Positions 23,557-31,258 of a stretch of 44,160 bases of DNA are shown here, piece after piece. Under the pieces are notes generated by a model, which was not told the DNA's origin, ran no database searches, and was given only the letters and a program-made list of their open reading frames with translations. Position 1 is the stretch's first letter, and every line of letters begins with the position of its first letter. The DNA is from Candidatus Gastranaerophilales bacterium (lineage in GTDB: Bacteria; Cyanobacteriota; Vampirovibrionia; Gastranaerophilales; Gastranaerophilaceae), in the NCBI GenBank assembly GCA_944325175.1, contig CALUYZ010000017.1:1-44160 (forward strand). The letters run 5' to 3'. The translations under genes were made by a program, and so were the position numbers.

Positions 23557-24936
23557 TTATCTTGAAGCCATTACCCTTGCACAATGAACACCTGATGCAG
23601 AAGCTTGCATTAAGCCTCTTGTAACACCTGCGCCGTCACCGATTGCAAAAAGGTTTTTAATTTCTGTTGATTCAAGTTCATTTGTTAATCTTGGGCGAGC
23701 AGAATAGAATTTAACTTCTACGCCGTATAAAAGAGTGTATCTTGAAGCAACGCCCGGGGCAATTTTATCAAGCGCATAAAGCATTTCTATTATGCTTAAT
23801 AATTGCCTGTATGGTAGCACAAGGCTAAGGTCACCTGGGGTTGCACATTCTAAGGTTGGTTGAATTATGCTTTCTTTAATTCTGTTTGGAGTTGACCTTT
23901 TGCCATCTAAAAGGTCGCCAAACCTTTGAACTAAAACACCGCCTGATAACATATTTGCTAAGCTTGCAACGTGTTGACCATAGGTAATTGGTTCATTAAA
24001 CGGTTCTGTGAATTTTTTTGAAACCAAAAGCGCAAAGTTTGTGTTTTGGGTTTTCTTGTCTGCATCAGCGTAGCTGTGGCCGTTTACTGTTTGAATACCG
24101 TTGTAGTTTTCAGAAACAACTTCGCCGTTTGGATTCATGCAGAATGTTCTAACTTCATCTCCAAAAGTTGGAGAGTAATAAATTAATTTTGATTCATAAA
24201 GACGGCTTGTAATGGGTTCCATAACAGCAGCAGGAAGCTCAACCCTAACACCCACGTCAACTGCATTATTTACAACATTTACGCCGTTTTTAATTAATTC
24301 TTTAGAGAACCAATCTGCGCCTTCTCTGCCTGGGGCTACAACAACATATTGTGCTTCTATTGTTTCGCCGTTATTTAATGTAATTCCTTTAATGGTGCCG
24401 TTTTCAACATTTAGGCTTTCAACGGTTTTATTGTTTATAATTTCAATTTTATCTTGAAGATAATCTTGCATATGTTTTAGAACATGAAGGCTTCTTTCTG
24501 TTCCTAAGTGCCTTACGGGCGAATGAACGAGTTTTAATTCAGCCAATGTTGCAGCGCGTTCTATATCTAAAAATTTGCTTTTATCTCTGCCATATACAAC
24601 ATCTGTTGCGCCGTGTTCTAAGTAAACATCATCGCAATATTGAATTAAGTTTTCAACATCTTTATAGTTTATGTAATCAATCAAATGACCGCCAACATCA
24701 GGGGTTAGAGTTAATTTACCGTCTGAAAAAGCGCCGGCGCCGCCCCAACCGCAAAGTAGACCACAGGGTTTGCATTGTGGGCAATTTTTATGGCCGTTTC
24801 TTAACAAACAAGCTCTTTTTTCAATTCTTGCACCTTTTTCAATTAAAACAACTTTCCAATCCGGTTTTAATTTAACAATTTCAAGAGCTGTAAAAATGCC
24901 CGCAGGACCCGCACCAATGATTGCTACATTATACAT
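23557..24936 (-). CDS. Uncharacterised FAD-dependent dehydrogenase (COG2509 type)
   Basis: A 459-residue flavoprotein. The N-terminal dinucleotide-binding motif is AIIGAGPAGIFTA, followed by a Cys-rich loop (CPQCKPCGLLCGWGGAGAFSDGK, residues about 53-75) typical of COG2509 proteins. VVVAPGREGADW follows mid-protein, and LFAIGDGAGVTRGLMQ closes the FAD site near the C terminus. The substrate is not known for this family. The gene converges on rpoD across a bidirectional terminator and diverges from clpP. Confidence 0.88.
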   Translation of the reverse strand: MYNVAIIGAGPAGIFTALEIVKLKPDWKVVLIEKGARIEKRACLLRNGHKNCPQCKPCGLLCGWGGAGAFSDGKLTLTPDVGGHLIDYINYKDVENLIQYCDDVYLEHGATDVVYGRDKSKFLDIERAATLAELKLVHSPVRHLGTERSLHVLKHMQDYLQDKIEIINNKTVESLNVENGTIKGITLNNGETIEAQYVVVAPGREGADWFSKELIKNGVNVVNNAVDVGVRVELPAAVMEPITSRLYESKLIYYSPTFGDEVRTFCMNPNGEVVSENYNGIQTVNGHSYADADKKTQNTNFALLVSKKFTEPFNEPITYGQHVASLANMLSGGVLVQRFGDLLDGKRSTPNRIKESIIQPTLECATPGDLSLVLPYRQLLSIIEMLYALDKIAPGVASRYTLLYGVEVKFYSARPRLTNELESTEIKNLFAIGDGAGVTRGLMQASASGVHCARVMASR

Positions 24937-25020
24937 AATTTAACCTCATACTTTTTTGTTCATCCAAACCAAATAAGTTTAATACGAACAAAATTTTTTT
25001 TAAATAATTTGGCGTATTTT

Positions 25021-25051
25021 TTTACAAATAATTAAGATTTTTTGGTATAAT
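25021..25051 (+). promoter_or_regulatory. clpP promoter with extended -10
   Basis: TGGTATAAT (TATAAT at 25046-25051) is an extended -10. TTTACA at 25021-25026 matches the -35 consensus at 5 of 6 positions, but the spacer is long at 19 bp, which the extended -10 may offset. GGAG at 25062-25065 is the clpP ribosome binding site. Confidence 0.6.
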
Positions 25052-25073
25052 CAAGTGAAATGGAGTTTAAATT

Positions 25074-25673
25074 ATGAACGAATATAAAATTTTAGATTAT
25101 GTGCCCACCGTTGTTGAAAATTCATCTCGCGGAGAAAGAGCGTTTGATATTTTTTCAAGATTATTAAGAGAAAGAATCATCTTTTTGGGTTCTGAAATAG
25201 ATGATGATGTTGCAAATTCAATCGTAGCGCAGCTTCTTTTATTAGATTCAGAAAACCCCGATAAAGATATTATGCTCTATATTAATTCCCCTGGCGGAGT
25301 TATTACGGCAGGCATGGCAATTTACGACACAATGAAACTTATAAAAGCCGATGTTTCAACAATTTGTCTGGGCGATGCCGCTTCCATGGGCGCCTTTTTG
25401 CTATCTGCCGGCACCAAAGGCAAACGTTTAGCCCTTCCAAACGCAAGAATCATGATTCACCAACCCCTGGGCGGCGCCAAAGGACAAGCCACGGACATCG
25501 AAATTGAAGCAAAAGAAATTTTAAGAATGAAAACAATGCTATCAACCCTAATGGCAGAACACACCGGTCAAACAGTCGAAAAAATTAAACAAGACACCGA
25601 ACGTGACAACTTCATGACCGCCGAAGAAGCCCTAAAATATGGTCTAATCGACAAAATTGTCGAAAAAATATAA
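25074..25673 (+). CDS. clpP: ATP-dependent Clp protease proteolytic subunit
   Basis: A 199-residue serine protease that forms the double-heptamer chamber fed by ClpX or ClpA/C. The triad is Ser104 in [11 protein letters not shown], His129 in MIHQPLGG and Asp178 in TERDNFM. It has normal length and full conservation. Codon use changes within the gene: the first half uses A/T-ending codons like its neighbours, while the second half favours C-ending codons and CTA for Leu. The change continues into the C-rich leader of the next pilin. A strong terminator follows at 25694. Confidence 0.95.
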   Translation: MNEYKILDYVPTVVENSSRGERAFDIFSRLLRERIIFLGSEIDDDVANSIVAQLLLLDSENPDKDIMLYINSPGGVITAGMAIYDTMKLIKADVSTICLGDAASMGAFLLSAGTKGKRLALPNARIMIHQPLGGAKGQATDIEIEAKEILRMKTMLSTLMAEHTGQTVEKIKQDTERDNFMTAEEALKYGLIDKIVEKI

Positions 25674-26075
25674 CAAAATAATACAATAAAACTAAGGCTC
25701 GGGCATCCCCCGAGCCTTTTTTCCTTCCCTTCCCCCCCCTTTTTTTTAATAACATCTTTTTTCCAATTCTTCAAAAAACCCTTCTCCCGCAAACTTAACC
25801 AAAATGCACCACCCCCCAACCTTTTGTGCATCTCAACCCCTCTCCCTCTTTTTTTCATTTCCAACCCTAAACACAGAAAAATGCACCAAAATGAGCAATC
25901 TTGGTGCATTTCATCCTTTTATCTCAATATATCACCATTTCCACATGAATTCAATACACCAAAACCTCAACATTTTTCATTTTTTAATTCCCAAAACCCT
26001 TTCACAATAAAACTTTTAACCCCTTGCATCAAACTTGCTCAAATTGGTGCAAAAGTTGAAAGGAAAGCAGAAAAT
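25674..26075. other. Non-coding leader between clpP and the right lectin-tailed prepilin
   Basis: This 402-bp stretch has the clpP terminator, then a C-rich plus strand matching the mirror leader at about 18720-19060. It holds the hairpin ATGCACCAA/TTGGTGCAT (25881-25909) and further TGCACCA copies near 25804. The segment ATTGGTGCAAAAGTTGAAAGG (in two parts, 26043-26063) provides the ribosome binding site of the pilin. A long open frame from 25824 runs through it into the pilin but is not translated in my view. Confidence 0.65.
25694..25722 (+). terminator. clpP rho-independent terminator
   Basis: GGCTCGGG at 25696-25703 pairs with CCCGAGCC at 25709-25716 across a 5-base loop, followed by six T residues. 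It also marks the inner edge of the right inverted arm. Confidence 0.92.
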
Positions 26076-27047
26076 ATGAAAAAGAAAAAGGGGTTTACAC
26101 TTGCTGAAGTCTTAATTACTTTAGCGATTATAGGCATAGTAGCCGCAATTACTTTACCAAGCTTACTTGTAAACGTTAATGAAAAAGCATGGGAAGCGCA
26201 AAGAAAAGCTCTCCATGCAAGACTAGCTCAGGCAATAGGGCAGATGAACACATTAGGCGGATATGGAACCTATACGGAAGATGAGGAAGGAACCACAACA
26301 GAAGATACTGCAGCCGAGAGCTTTATTATAGATGCGCTTTCTAAGGTGTATAAAATTAACAATGTTTGTGGACCGGATAAACTTTCATCTTGCGGTATTC
26401 CAAGTAAAATTACAACGCTGGATGCAGTTTCTGAAATCAATTTTCCAACTAAAATGAGCAAATTAAATGCAAAACTTTTAAATGGAAGCCATGTATCAGG
26501 TGAAAACGGCGATGTTGCAGATACAAAGGCAGCTGCATTTGAAACAGTTAATGGTGAATCCATTGCTGTTTTCTATAACCCATTATGTAGTTCAGACACA
26601 ACAGCTGACCATTATATTCAAAATAAAATGTGCGTTAACTTTGTATATGACTTAAATGGTTCTGAAGGTCCTAACCAAGTAGGGAAAGATGTTGGCTTTA
26701 TAACGGCTTTCTACAATAAAGCTCCTGTCGTTGTAGCGCCAATTCCATATAACTCAGATTACACATCAGATGTACCACAATATACAGAAACATCAGGGAC
26801 AGTTGATGCACCAACAGCATGCAAAACCATGGGAGAAGACCTAAGATTACCTGATAGAGACGAACTTGCATCGCTCGTTGTAAATGCACCTCTTATCAAC
26901 CTAGGTGAAAACGGTAGCGCCTATTGGTCGGGCTCGGTCCTTTCGCTGGGTACTTCTGGGTTAGGCTGGGCTCAAAATTTCAGTTATGGCGGCCGTGCCC
27001 GTAACCCTCGCTCTACCAAGTACTTTGTGCGTTGCATCAGGAGATAA
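26076..27047 (+). CDS. Lectin-tailed type IV prepilin with DGR-like variable C terminus (right copy)
   Basis: The start at 26076 gives MKKKKG then FTLAEVLITLAIIG, with GAAAGGA upstream; the open frame extends to 25824 but that part is leader DNA. The product is 323 residues. It aligns without gaps to the left copy: prepilin helix (7-30), body with VYDLNGSEGPN, and a DUF1566/Lcl_C-like C-terminal domain (GEDLRLPDRDEL, AYWSGS, VRCIRR). Protein identity is high up to residue 279 and then drops abruptly. It probably forms part of a pilus with a variable ligand-binding face; that is inference. Confidence 0.88.
   Translation: MKKKKGFTLAEVLITLAIIGIVAAITLPSLLVNVNEKAWEAQRKALHARLAQAIGQMNTLGGYGTYTEDEEGTTTEDTAAESFIIDALSKVYKINNVCGPDKLSSCGIPSKITTLDAVSEINFPTKMSKLNAKLLNGSHVSGENGDVADTKAAAFETVNGESIAVFYNPLCSSDTTADHYIQNKMCVNFVYDLNGSEGPNQVGKDVGFITAFYNKAPVVVAPIPYNSDYTSDVPQYTETSGTVDAPTACKTMGEDLRLPDRDELASLVVNAPLINLGENGSAYWSGSVLSLGTSGLGWAQNFSYGGRARNPRSTKYFVRCIRR
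26913..27047 (+). other. Putative DGR variable region in the right lectin-tailed prepilin
   Basis: The partner of 17637-17771. Six codon pairs differ at both first and second positions and all end in C or T (for example GGT against ATT, GCC against TAC, AAT against CGC), as expected if the template codon is AAC or AAT. The segment is about 56% G+C by hand count, well above the surrounding DNA. No template repeat is visible in the window. Confidence 0.6.
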
Positions 27048-27087
27048 AATTGTCATTTTATTAAAATGCAACTAGACCAAACAAAAA

Positions 27088-27191
27088 GTATGTTGGGGTT
27101 TCTACCCCAACATAACTTTTCATTTTTTGGATGCTTTAAAAGAGTTAGTGCAAAAACGGTTTGATGCTGTTGGGCTGAAAGCCCAACCTAC
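27088..27191. repeat. REPIN-like doublet (right copy)
   Basis: Same 104-bp design as 17495-17598. The left half is GTAT (a changed GTAG) then GTTGGGGT-ttct-ACCCCAAC (27092-27111). The right half, read on the minus strand, is GTAG then GTTGGGCT-ttc-AGCCCAAC (27187-27169). The two copies differ at only about four positions. Confidence 0.6.
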
Positions 27192-27217
27192 TTTGTAGGG
27201 GAATTGTGGTATTAAAA

Positions 27218-27250
27218 AATGCACCAAAATGTTTTAGTTTGGTGCATTTT
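27218..27250. terminator. TGCACCAA hairpin, possible terminator (right copy)
   Basis: This is the mirror copy of 17437-17469: AAATGCACCAAA pairs with TTTGGTGCATTT in a 12-bp stem, followed by a U-rich stretch (TTTTAGGTCTTTTT) on the pilin-coding strand. It may end or attenuate the lectin-tailed pilin transcript. Confidence 0.5.
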
Positions 27251-27412
27251 AGGTCTTTTTATTAATATAACATTGTTTTAGATATTATTCAATATTAGAA
27301 AAAATGGCATATTAACTTTTTGAGGGGGTAAAAAGTATCGTTATTATTACATTTTTAATGGATTGCAACAAACTAAAACAGATTGGTGCAAAAAGTTGAA
27401 AGGATAGATGAT

Positions 27413-28162
27413 ATGAAAAAGTTGAAAGGTTTTACGTTGGCTGAGGTGTTGATTACTTTGGCGATTATTGGGATTGTGGCGGCGATTGCAGTGCCGAGTG
27501 TGATTAGTAATTCACAGCAGGTGGAGTTTAAGACGGGGTTGAAAAAGGCTGTAAGTGTTTTAAATGGTGCAATAACGATGAATATAGCATTAGAGGGGGA
27601 AAGTCCTTATGATAATGCAAATTTGTTTGGGTATTTGATAAGACATATGAATGTTTTAAAGACGGCGGAAAATTTGCCTTTTGTGTCAGGATACCAAAGA
27701 CCTGACGGAACTTATACTTCGTTTGGAACTAATGGCGGTTTTTATACTACAGACGGGATGAGGTTTGAATTTGATGATGATGCTCAAGGGTATGTTCATT
27801 TAAAATTGCATGAATCAGATGTTGCTGCTTGTATTGCAACATACGGAGAAACAGATTCAGAGCGTGCCGGAAACAACTGTGGCGGTTGCGGTTCTTACGG
27901 TTTGGCAAATAATCCAAACAATACAACAAAACCGCCTTGTGCGCTTTTGGTTGATGTAAATGGCGACAGAAAACCAAACCCTGCAAATCAAAAGGCAATA
28001 AATGATTTAGCAGGTCAAAAATATGGATACTATAAAATAGCCTATCCGGACTCTAAAATAATAGGAGATATATTTACAATTTTAATTACTGAAGATAAAG
28101 CTATTCCGTATGGAGTTGTAGCGCAAAAAGCCATGTATGAAGCGCAAAAAATGGGCTATTAA
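27413..28162 (+). CDS. Type IV prepilin-like protein (right-arm copy)
   Basis: The start at 27413 (MKKLKG then FTLAEVLITLAIIG) has AGGA 8 bases upstream; the open frame begins at 27383 but only adds leader residues. The product is 249 residues with a prepilin helix, a body starting QQVEFKTGLKKAVSVLN, a Cys-rich CGGCGSYG and LVDVNGDRKP near residue 180. It parallels the 16523 copy, but residues about 85-150 and the last 50 differ strongly. The first 60 coding bases are identical to those of the 16523 gene and the 43205 gene, using G-rich codons (TTG, GTG, GGG, GCG). Confidence 0.88.
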   Translation: MKKLKGFTLAEVLITLAIIGIVAAIAVPSVISNSQQVEFKTGLKKAVSVLNGAITMNIALEGESPYDNANLFGYLIRHMNVLKTAENLPFVSGYQRPDGTYTSFGTNGGFYTTDGMRFEFDDDAQGYVHLKLHESDVAACIATYGETDSERAGNNCGGCGSYGLANNPNNTTKPPCALLVDVNGDRKPNPANQKAINDLAGQKYGYYKIAYPDSKIIGDIFTILITEDKAIPYGVVAQKAMYEAQKMGY

Positions 28163-28305
28163 GGCAAAAAATTAAATTTCAAGATGTTGGTGAACAAAAT
28201 TTAGTATGTTTTACCTTAATTTGATATTTTAAGATGTATTTTTGCAAAAATTGCCTGAATACGGAATTAATAATATATCTTTGCTTTTATTTCAGATAAA
28301 TCATA

Positions 28306-30147
28306 TTATTCGACTGTGACTGATTTTGCAAGGTTTCTGGGTTGGTCAACGTCTTTTCCTAAATATTCTGCTATATGATAGGCTAAAAGCTGTAATATGA
28401 CGATGTTTAGGGCGGGTGAAACCATGTCTGAAATTTCAGGAATTAAAACAAAATCATCAAAAATTGCTTGGTGTTTTTCGTCGATATTGTTGGCAACACC
28501 GATTAATTTTGCTTGACGGGCATAGGCTTCTTCGCAATTTGACATAACTTTATCGTAGACTATGCCTTTGTTTAGGATTGCAAGAACAGGCATGGTTTCA
28601 TCAAGCATTGCAATGGGCCCGTGTTTTAATTCGCCTGCGGGGTAGCCTGTTGCATTGATATAGCTTATTTCTTTTAATTTGAGGGCGCCTTCTAAGGCTG
28701 TAGGATAGTTAATTCCACGAGCTATGAAAATGAAATTTTTGTAGCTTGAATATTTTTTTGCAATTTCTTTTATTTTGGAGGTATTTGCCAAAACGCCTTC
28801 TAATTTAGCGGGAAGTGTCATCAATTCGTGTTTAATTAACCTTACTTTATCTAAGTTTTTATCCAGAGTTTCTGCTGTGTAAATTGCAAATAAATAAAGT
28901 GAAATTAACTGTGCAATGTAAGATTTTGTAGCAGCAACGGAAACTTCAATGCCCGCATTAACATGAAGCAAACTGTCTGATAACCTTGCAAGAAGGCTTT
29001 CTTTTCTGTTTGTAATTATCAGGCAATGGGAACCTTTTTCTTTAACTTGTTTTATAGCTGTTATTGTATCTGCGGTTTCACCTGATTGGGAAATGCCTAT
29101 AACTAAAGTTTTTTCATCTGCGATTGTGGTTCTGTAAATATATTCGCTGGAAGGTTCCACATCAACAGGGATGCCTGTTAATTCTTCTATGACATATTTG
29201 CCAACAAGCCCTGCATGAAGGCTTGTTCCGCAAGCTATAATCTGAATTCTGTTTATATTTTTTAATTGTTCTTTTGTTAATTTAATGTCATCTATAACAA
29301 TTTTGTCTTCTTCGTTTTTAAGCTTATCTTGTAAAATATTTCTAACAACATCGGGCTGTTCGTGGATTTCTTTCAACATAAAATGTTTATAGCCCATTTT
29401 GGATAATGCCATTGGTTCAAAAGGCAAATATTCAACCTTGTTTTCTGCAATCGTATTATCGGGATTATAAATTGTGATTTTATCTTTTGCAACTTTTACA
29501 ATTTGATTGTCGTTTAGATAAATTGCTTTTTTTGTGTATTTAATAATAGCGGGAATATCAGATGCTAAAAAGTTTTCGCCTTCGCCAACACCCACAATTA
29601 AAGGCGCATTTTTTCTTGTTGCAACGATATTGTTTGGTTCATTTTTGTGCATAACACAAAATGCCCAAGCACCTTTTAATTGTTTAATAGCAGCTGAAAC
29701 CGCTTCTTTTAGGTCGTGGCACTTGCCATATTCCATTGCAATTAAATGTGCTGCAACTTCAGTGTCTGTTTGAGATTTAAAATTGCACCCTTTTTGAATT
29801 AAAGCTTCTTTTATTTCTTTATAATTTTCAATAATTCCGTTATGAACAAGGGTTAAACTGCCGCAATTACAGCAATGAGGATGTGCATTAACAGCTGTTG
29901 GAAGCCCGTGGGTTGCCCACCTTATGTGACCAATTCCCATATTGGATTCAATTTTTTCTTTATCTTCTTCTCTTAGTTTTTGAATAAGATTTAATAATTT
30001 CCCCGGCGCTTTAAAAATGTTTATTCCGTTTTTTGTCATTAAAGCAACGCCTGAAGAATCATAGCCTCTGTATTCAAGGTGGCTCAAACCGTCAATTAAA
30101 ACATCAACTGCAAATTTGTCGCCAACATAACCTACTATTCCGCACAT
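28306..30147 (-). CDS. glmS: Glutamine--fructose-6-phosphate aminotransferase (isomerizing)
   Basis: I choose the ATG at 30147 because the mature enzyme needs Cys as its first residue (MCGIVGYVG), and AGAGGA lies upstream; the 30180 start adds an unlikely leader. The product is 613 residues. An N-terminal class II glutaminase domain (RGYDSSG, HIRWATHG) is followed by two SIS sugar-isomerase domains (IIACGTSLHAG; FIARGINYPTALEGALKLKE), with the C-terminal AKSVTVE. It makes glucosamine-6-phosphate for peptidoglycan and lipid A. No glmS ribozyme is apparent in the short upstream gap. Confidence 0.96.
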   Translation of the reverse strand: MCGIVGYVGDKFAVDVLIDGLSHLEYRGYDSSGVALMTKNGINIFKAPGKLLNLIQKLREEDKEKIESNMGIGHIRWATHGLPTAVNAHPHCCNCGSLTLVHNGIIENYKEIKEALIQKGCNFKSQTDTEVAAHLIAMEYGKCHDLKEAVSAAIKQLKGAWAFCVMHKNEPNNIVATRKNAPLIVGVGEGENFLASDIPAIIKYTKKAIYLNDNQIVKVAKDKITIYNPDNTIAENKVEYLPFEPMALSKMGYKHFMLKEIHEQPDVVRNILQDKLKNEEDKIVIDDIKLTKEQLKNINRIQIIACGTSLHAGLVGKYVIEELTGIPVDVEPSSEYIYRTTIADEKTLVIGISQSGETADTITAIKQVKEKGSHCLIITNRKESLLARLSDSLLHVNAGIEVSVAATKSYIAQLISLYLFAIYTAETLDKNLDKVRLIKHELMTLPAKLEGVLANTSKIKEIAKKYSSYKNFIFIARGINYPTALEGALKLKEISYINATGYPAGELKHGPIAMLDETMPVLAILNKGIVYDKVMSNCEEAYARQAKLIGVANNIDEKHQAIFDDFVLIPEISDMVSPALNIVILQLLAYHIAEYLGKDVDQPRNLAKSVTVE

Positions 30148-30220
30148 ATTTAATTTAATTCCTCTAACAAATATGTTCAATTTTATTATGCAATTATTTT
30201 GTTTGCAAATTAAGATTTAA

Positions 30221-31258
30221 TTAAGAAAAATTTTCTTTTAGTTCTTCGGGCTTAAAAACACCGTATTCTGTTATAATACCCTTAATTAAGCCGTGGTCGG
30301 TTACATCAAAAGAAGGGTTTATAACTTTAACGCCATCAGCGCAAATTGGCTTTCCGTTAATTATTTTAACTTCATCCTCATCTCTTAATTCTATAACAAT
30401 ATCATCGCCTGTTTTTATTGACATATCAATGGTAGATTTTGGCGCTGCAATATAAAACGGTATACCATAATATTTTGCTGCTATTGCGATTGTAGATGTT
30501 CCGATTTTATTTGCAGTATCACCATTTGCGGCAATTCTGTCTGCCCCTGTTACAACAAAATTTATCATGCCTTTTTTCATAAAATAAGAGCACATAGCAT
30601 CTGTAATTAATGTTGTTGGAATATTATCTCGAATAAGTTCATAAGTGGTAATTCTTGCACCTTGCTGGCGGGGGCGGGTTTCATCAGCGTAAACCATAAT
30701 ATTTTTATCTTTTTTAAATGCGCTTCTAATAACCCCAAGCGCTGTTCCATAGCCGACGGTAGCTAAGGCGCCTGCGTTACAGTGGGTTAAAATGCCAGCC
30801 CCATTTGGAACCAATTCTGCCCCAAAATCACCTATTTTTTTGTTTATTTCAATGTCTTCATTTTCTAATTTTATTGCATTTTGAATTAGGGCTTCTATAA
30901 TTTCTTTTTTTGTTTTTTCTTTATTTTTTTCAACAATTTCTTTTTGTTCTTTTATTGCCCAAGACAAATTAACGGCTGTGGGGCGAGATGAATTAATATA
31001 ATCCATTTTTTCATAAAGTTTATTTATAAAATCATCTTCATCTTTAAGTTCAATCGCAGCTAAACAAACCCCATGAGCGCCTGCAATGCCAATGGCGGGC
31101 GCACCTCTTACAATCATTGTTTTAATTGCATTAAACATTTCATCAACCGTTTTAATTTTAATTTTTTTATATTCATAAGGAATTAAGGTTTGATCAACCA
31201 TTAAAGAAACCCCAAATTCCCCTTCATTTAGCCATTCTATTGTTTTTTCTTCTATCAT
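30221..31258 (-). CDS. mtnA: Methylthioribose-1-phosphate isomerase
   Basis: A 345-residue member of the eIF2B-like fold. Cys160 (LTHCNAGALATVGYGTALG) and Asp240 (VTGADRIAANGD) match the catalytic residues known from MtnA, and DETRPRQQGARIT is also typical. It converts methylthioribose-1-phosphate to methylthioribulose-1-phosphate in methionine salvage. It overlaps the upstream TPR-glycosyltransferase gene by 4 bp. An MtnX-like phosphatase is encoded at 39127, but the other salvage genes are not here. Confidence 0.93.
   Translation of the reverse strand: MIEEKTIEWLNEGEFGVSLMVDQTLIPYEYKKIKIKTVDEMFNAIKTMIVRGAPAIGIAGAHGVCLAAIELKDEDDFINKLYEKMDYINSSRPTAVNLSWAIKEQKEIVEKNKEKTKKEIIEALIQNAIKLENEDIEINKKIGDFGAELVPNGAGILTHCNAGALATVGYGTALGVIRSAFKKDKNIMVYADETRPRQQGARITTYELIRDNIPTTLITDAMCSYFMKKGMINFVVTGADRIAANGDTANKIGTSTIAIAAKYYGIPFYIAAPKSTIDMSIKTGDDIVIELRDEDEVKIINGKPICADGVKVINPSFDVTDHGLIKGIITEYGVFKPEELKENFS

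Larger units (their letters stand above)
27048..27412. repeat. Non-coding spacer between the right-arm prepilin genes
   Basis: This 365-bp stretch is the mirror of 17273-17636. It has a REPIN-like doublet (27088-27191), the TGCACCAA hairpin (27218-27250) and a leader with ATTGGTGCAAAAAGTTGAAA before the next pilin. I see no gene in it. Confidence 0.8.
25722..28162. repeat. Right arm of a large inverted duplication (pilin arm)
   Basis: This is the mirror image of 16523-19060: leader, lectin-tailed prepilin, spacer with REPIN-like doublet and hairpin, second prepilin. Its inner edge is directly after the clpP terminator. The arms flank about 6.7 kb that include pilM-pilN, pilO, rlmB, rpoD and clpP, so recombination between arms would invert that core or exchange pilin tails. 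Confidence 0.8.

Noticed and set aside
25824..26075. An 84-codon N-terminal extension of the right lectin-tailed prepilin
   Set aside because: The class III signal must be at the N terminus and a ribosome binding site lies just before 26076. The extension is leader DNA.
16523..28162. A possible DGR reverse transcriptase or template repeat inside the pilin locus
   Set aside because: I looked for reverse transcriptase motifs in the frames and for an A-rich copy of the variable tail and found neither. If a DGR exists, these parts lie outside the window.
28163..28305. Regulatory RNA or tRNA in the gap between the right prepilin and glmS
   Set aside because: The 143 bp are plain AT-rich DNA without a stable hairpin or tRNA signature.
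30148..30220. A glmS ribozyme upstream of glmS
   Set aside because: The gap to mtnA is only 73 bp and shows no ribozyme-like core, so a self-cleaving element is not supported.
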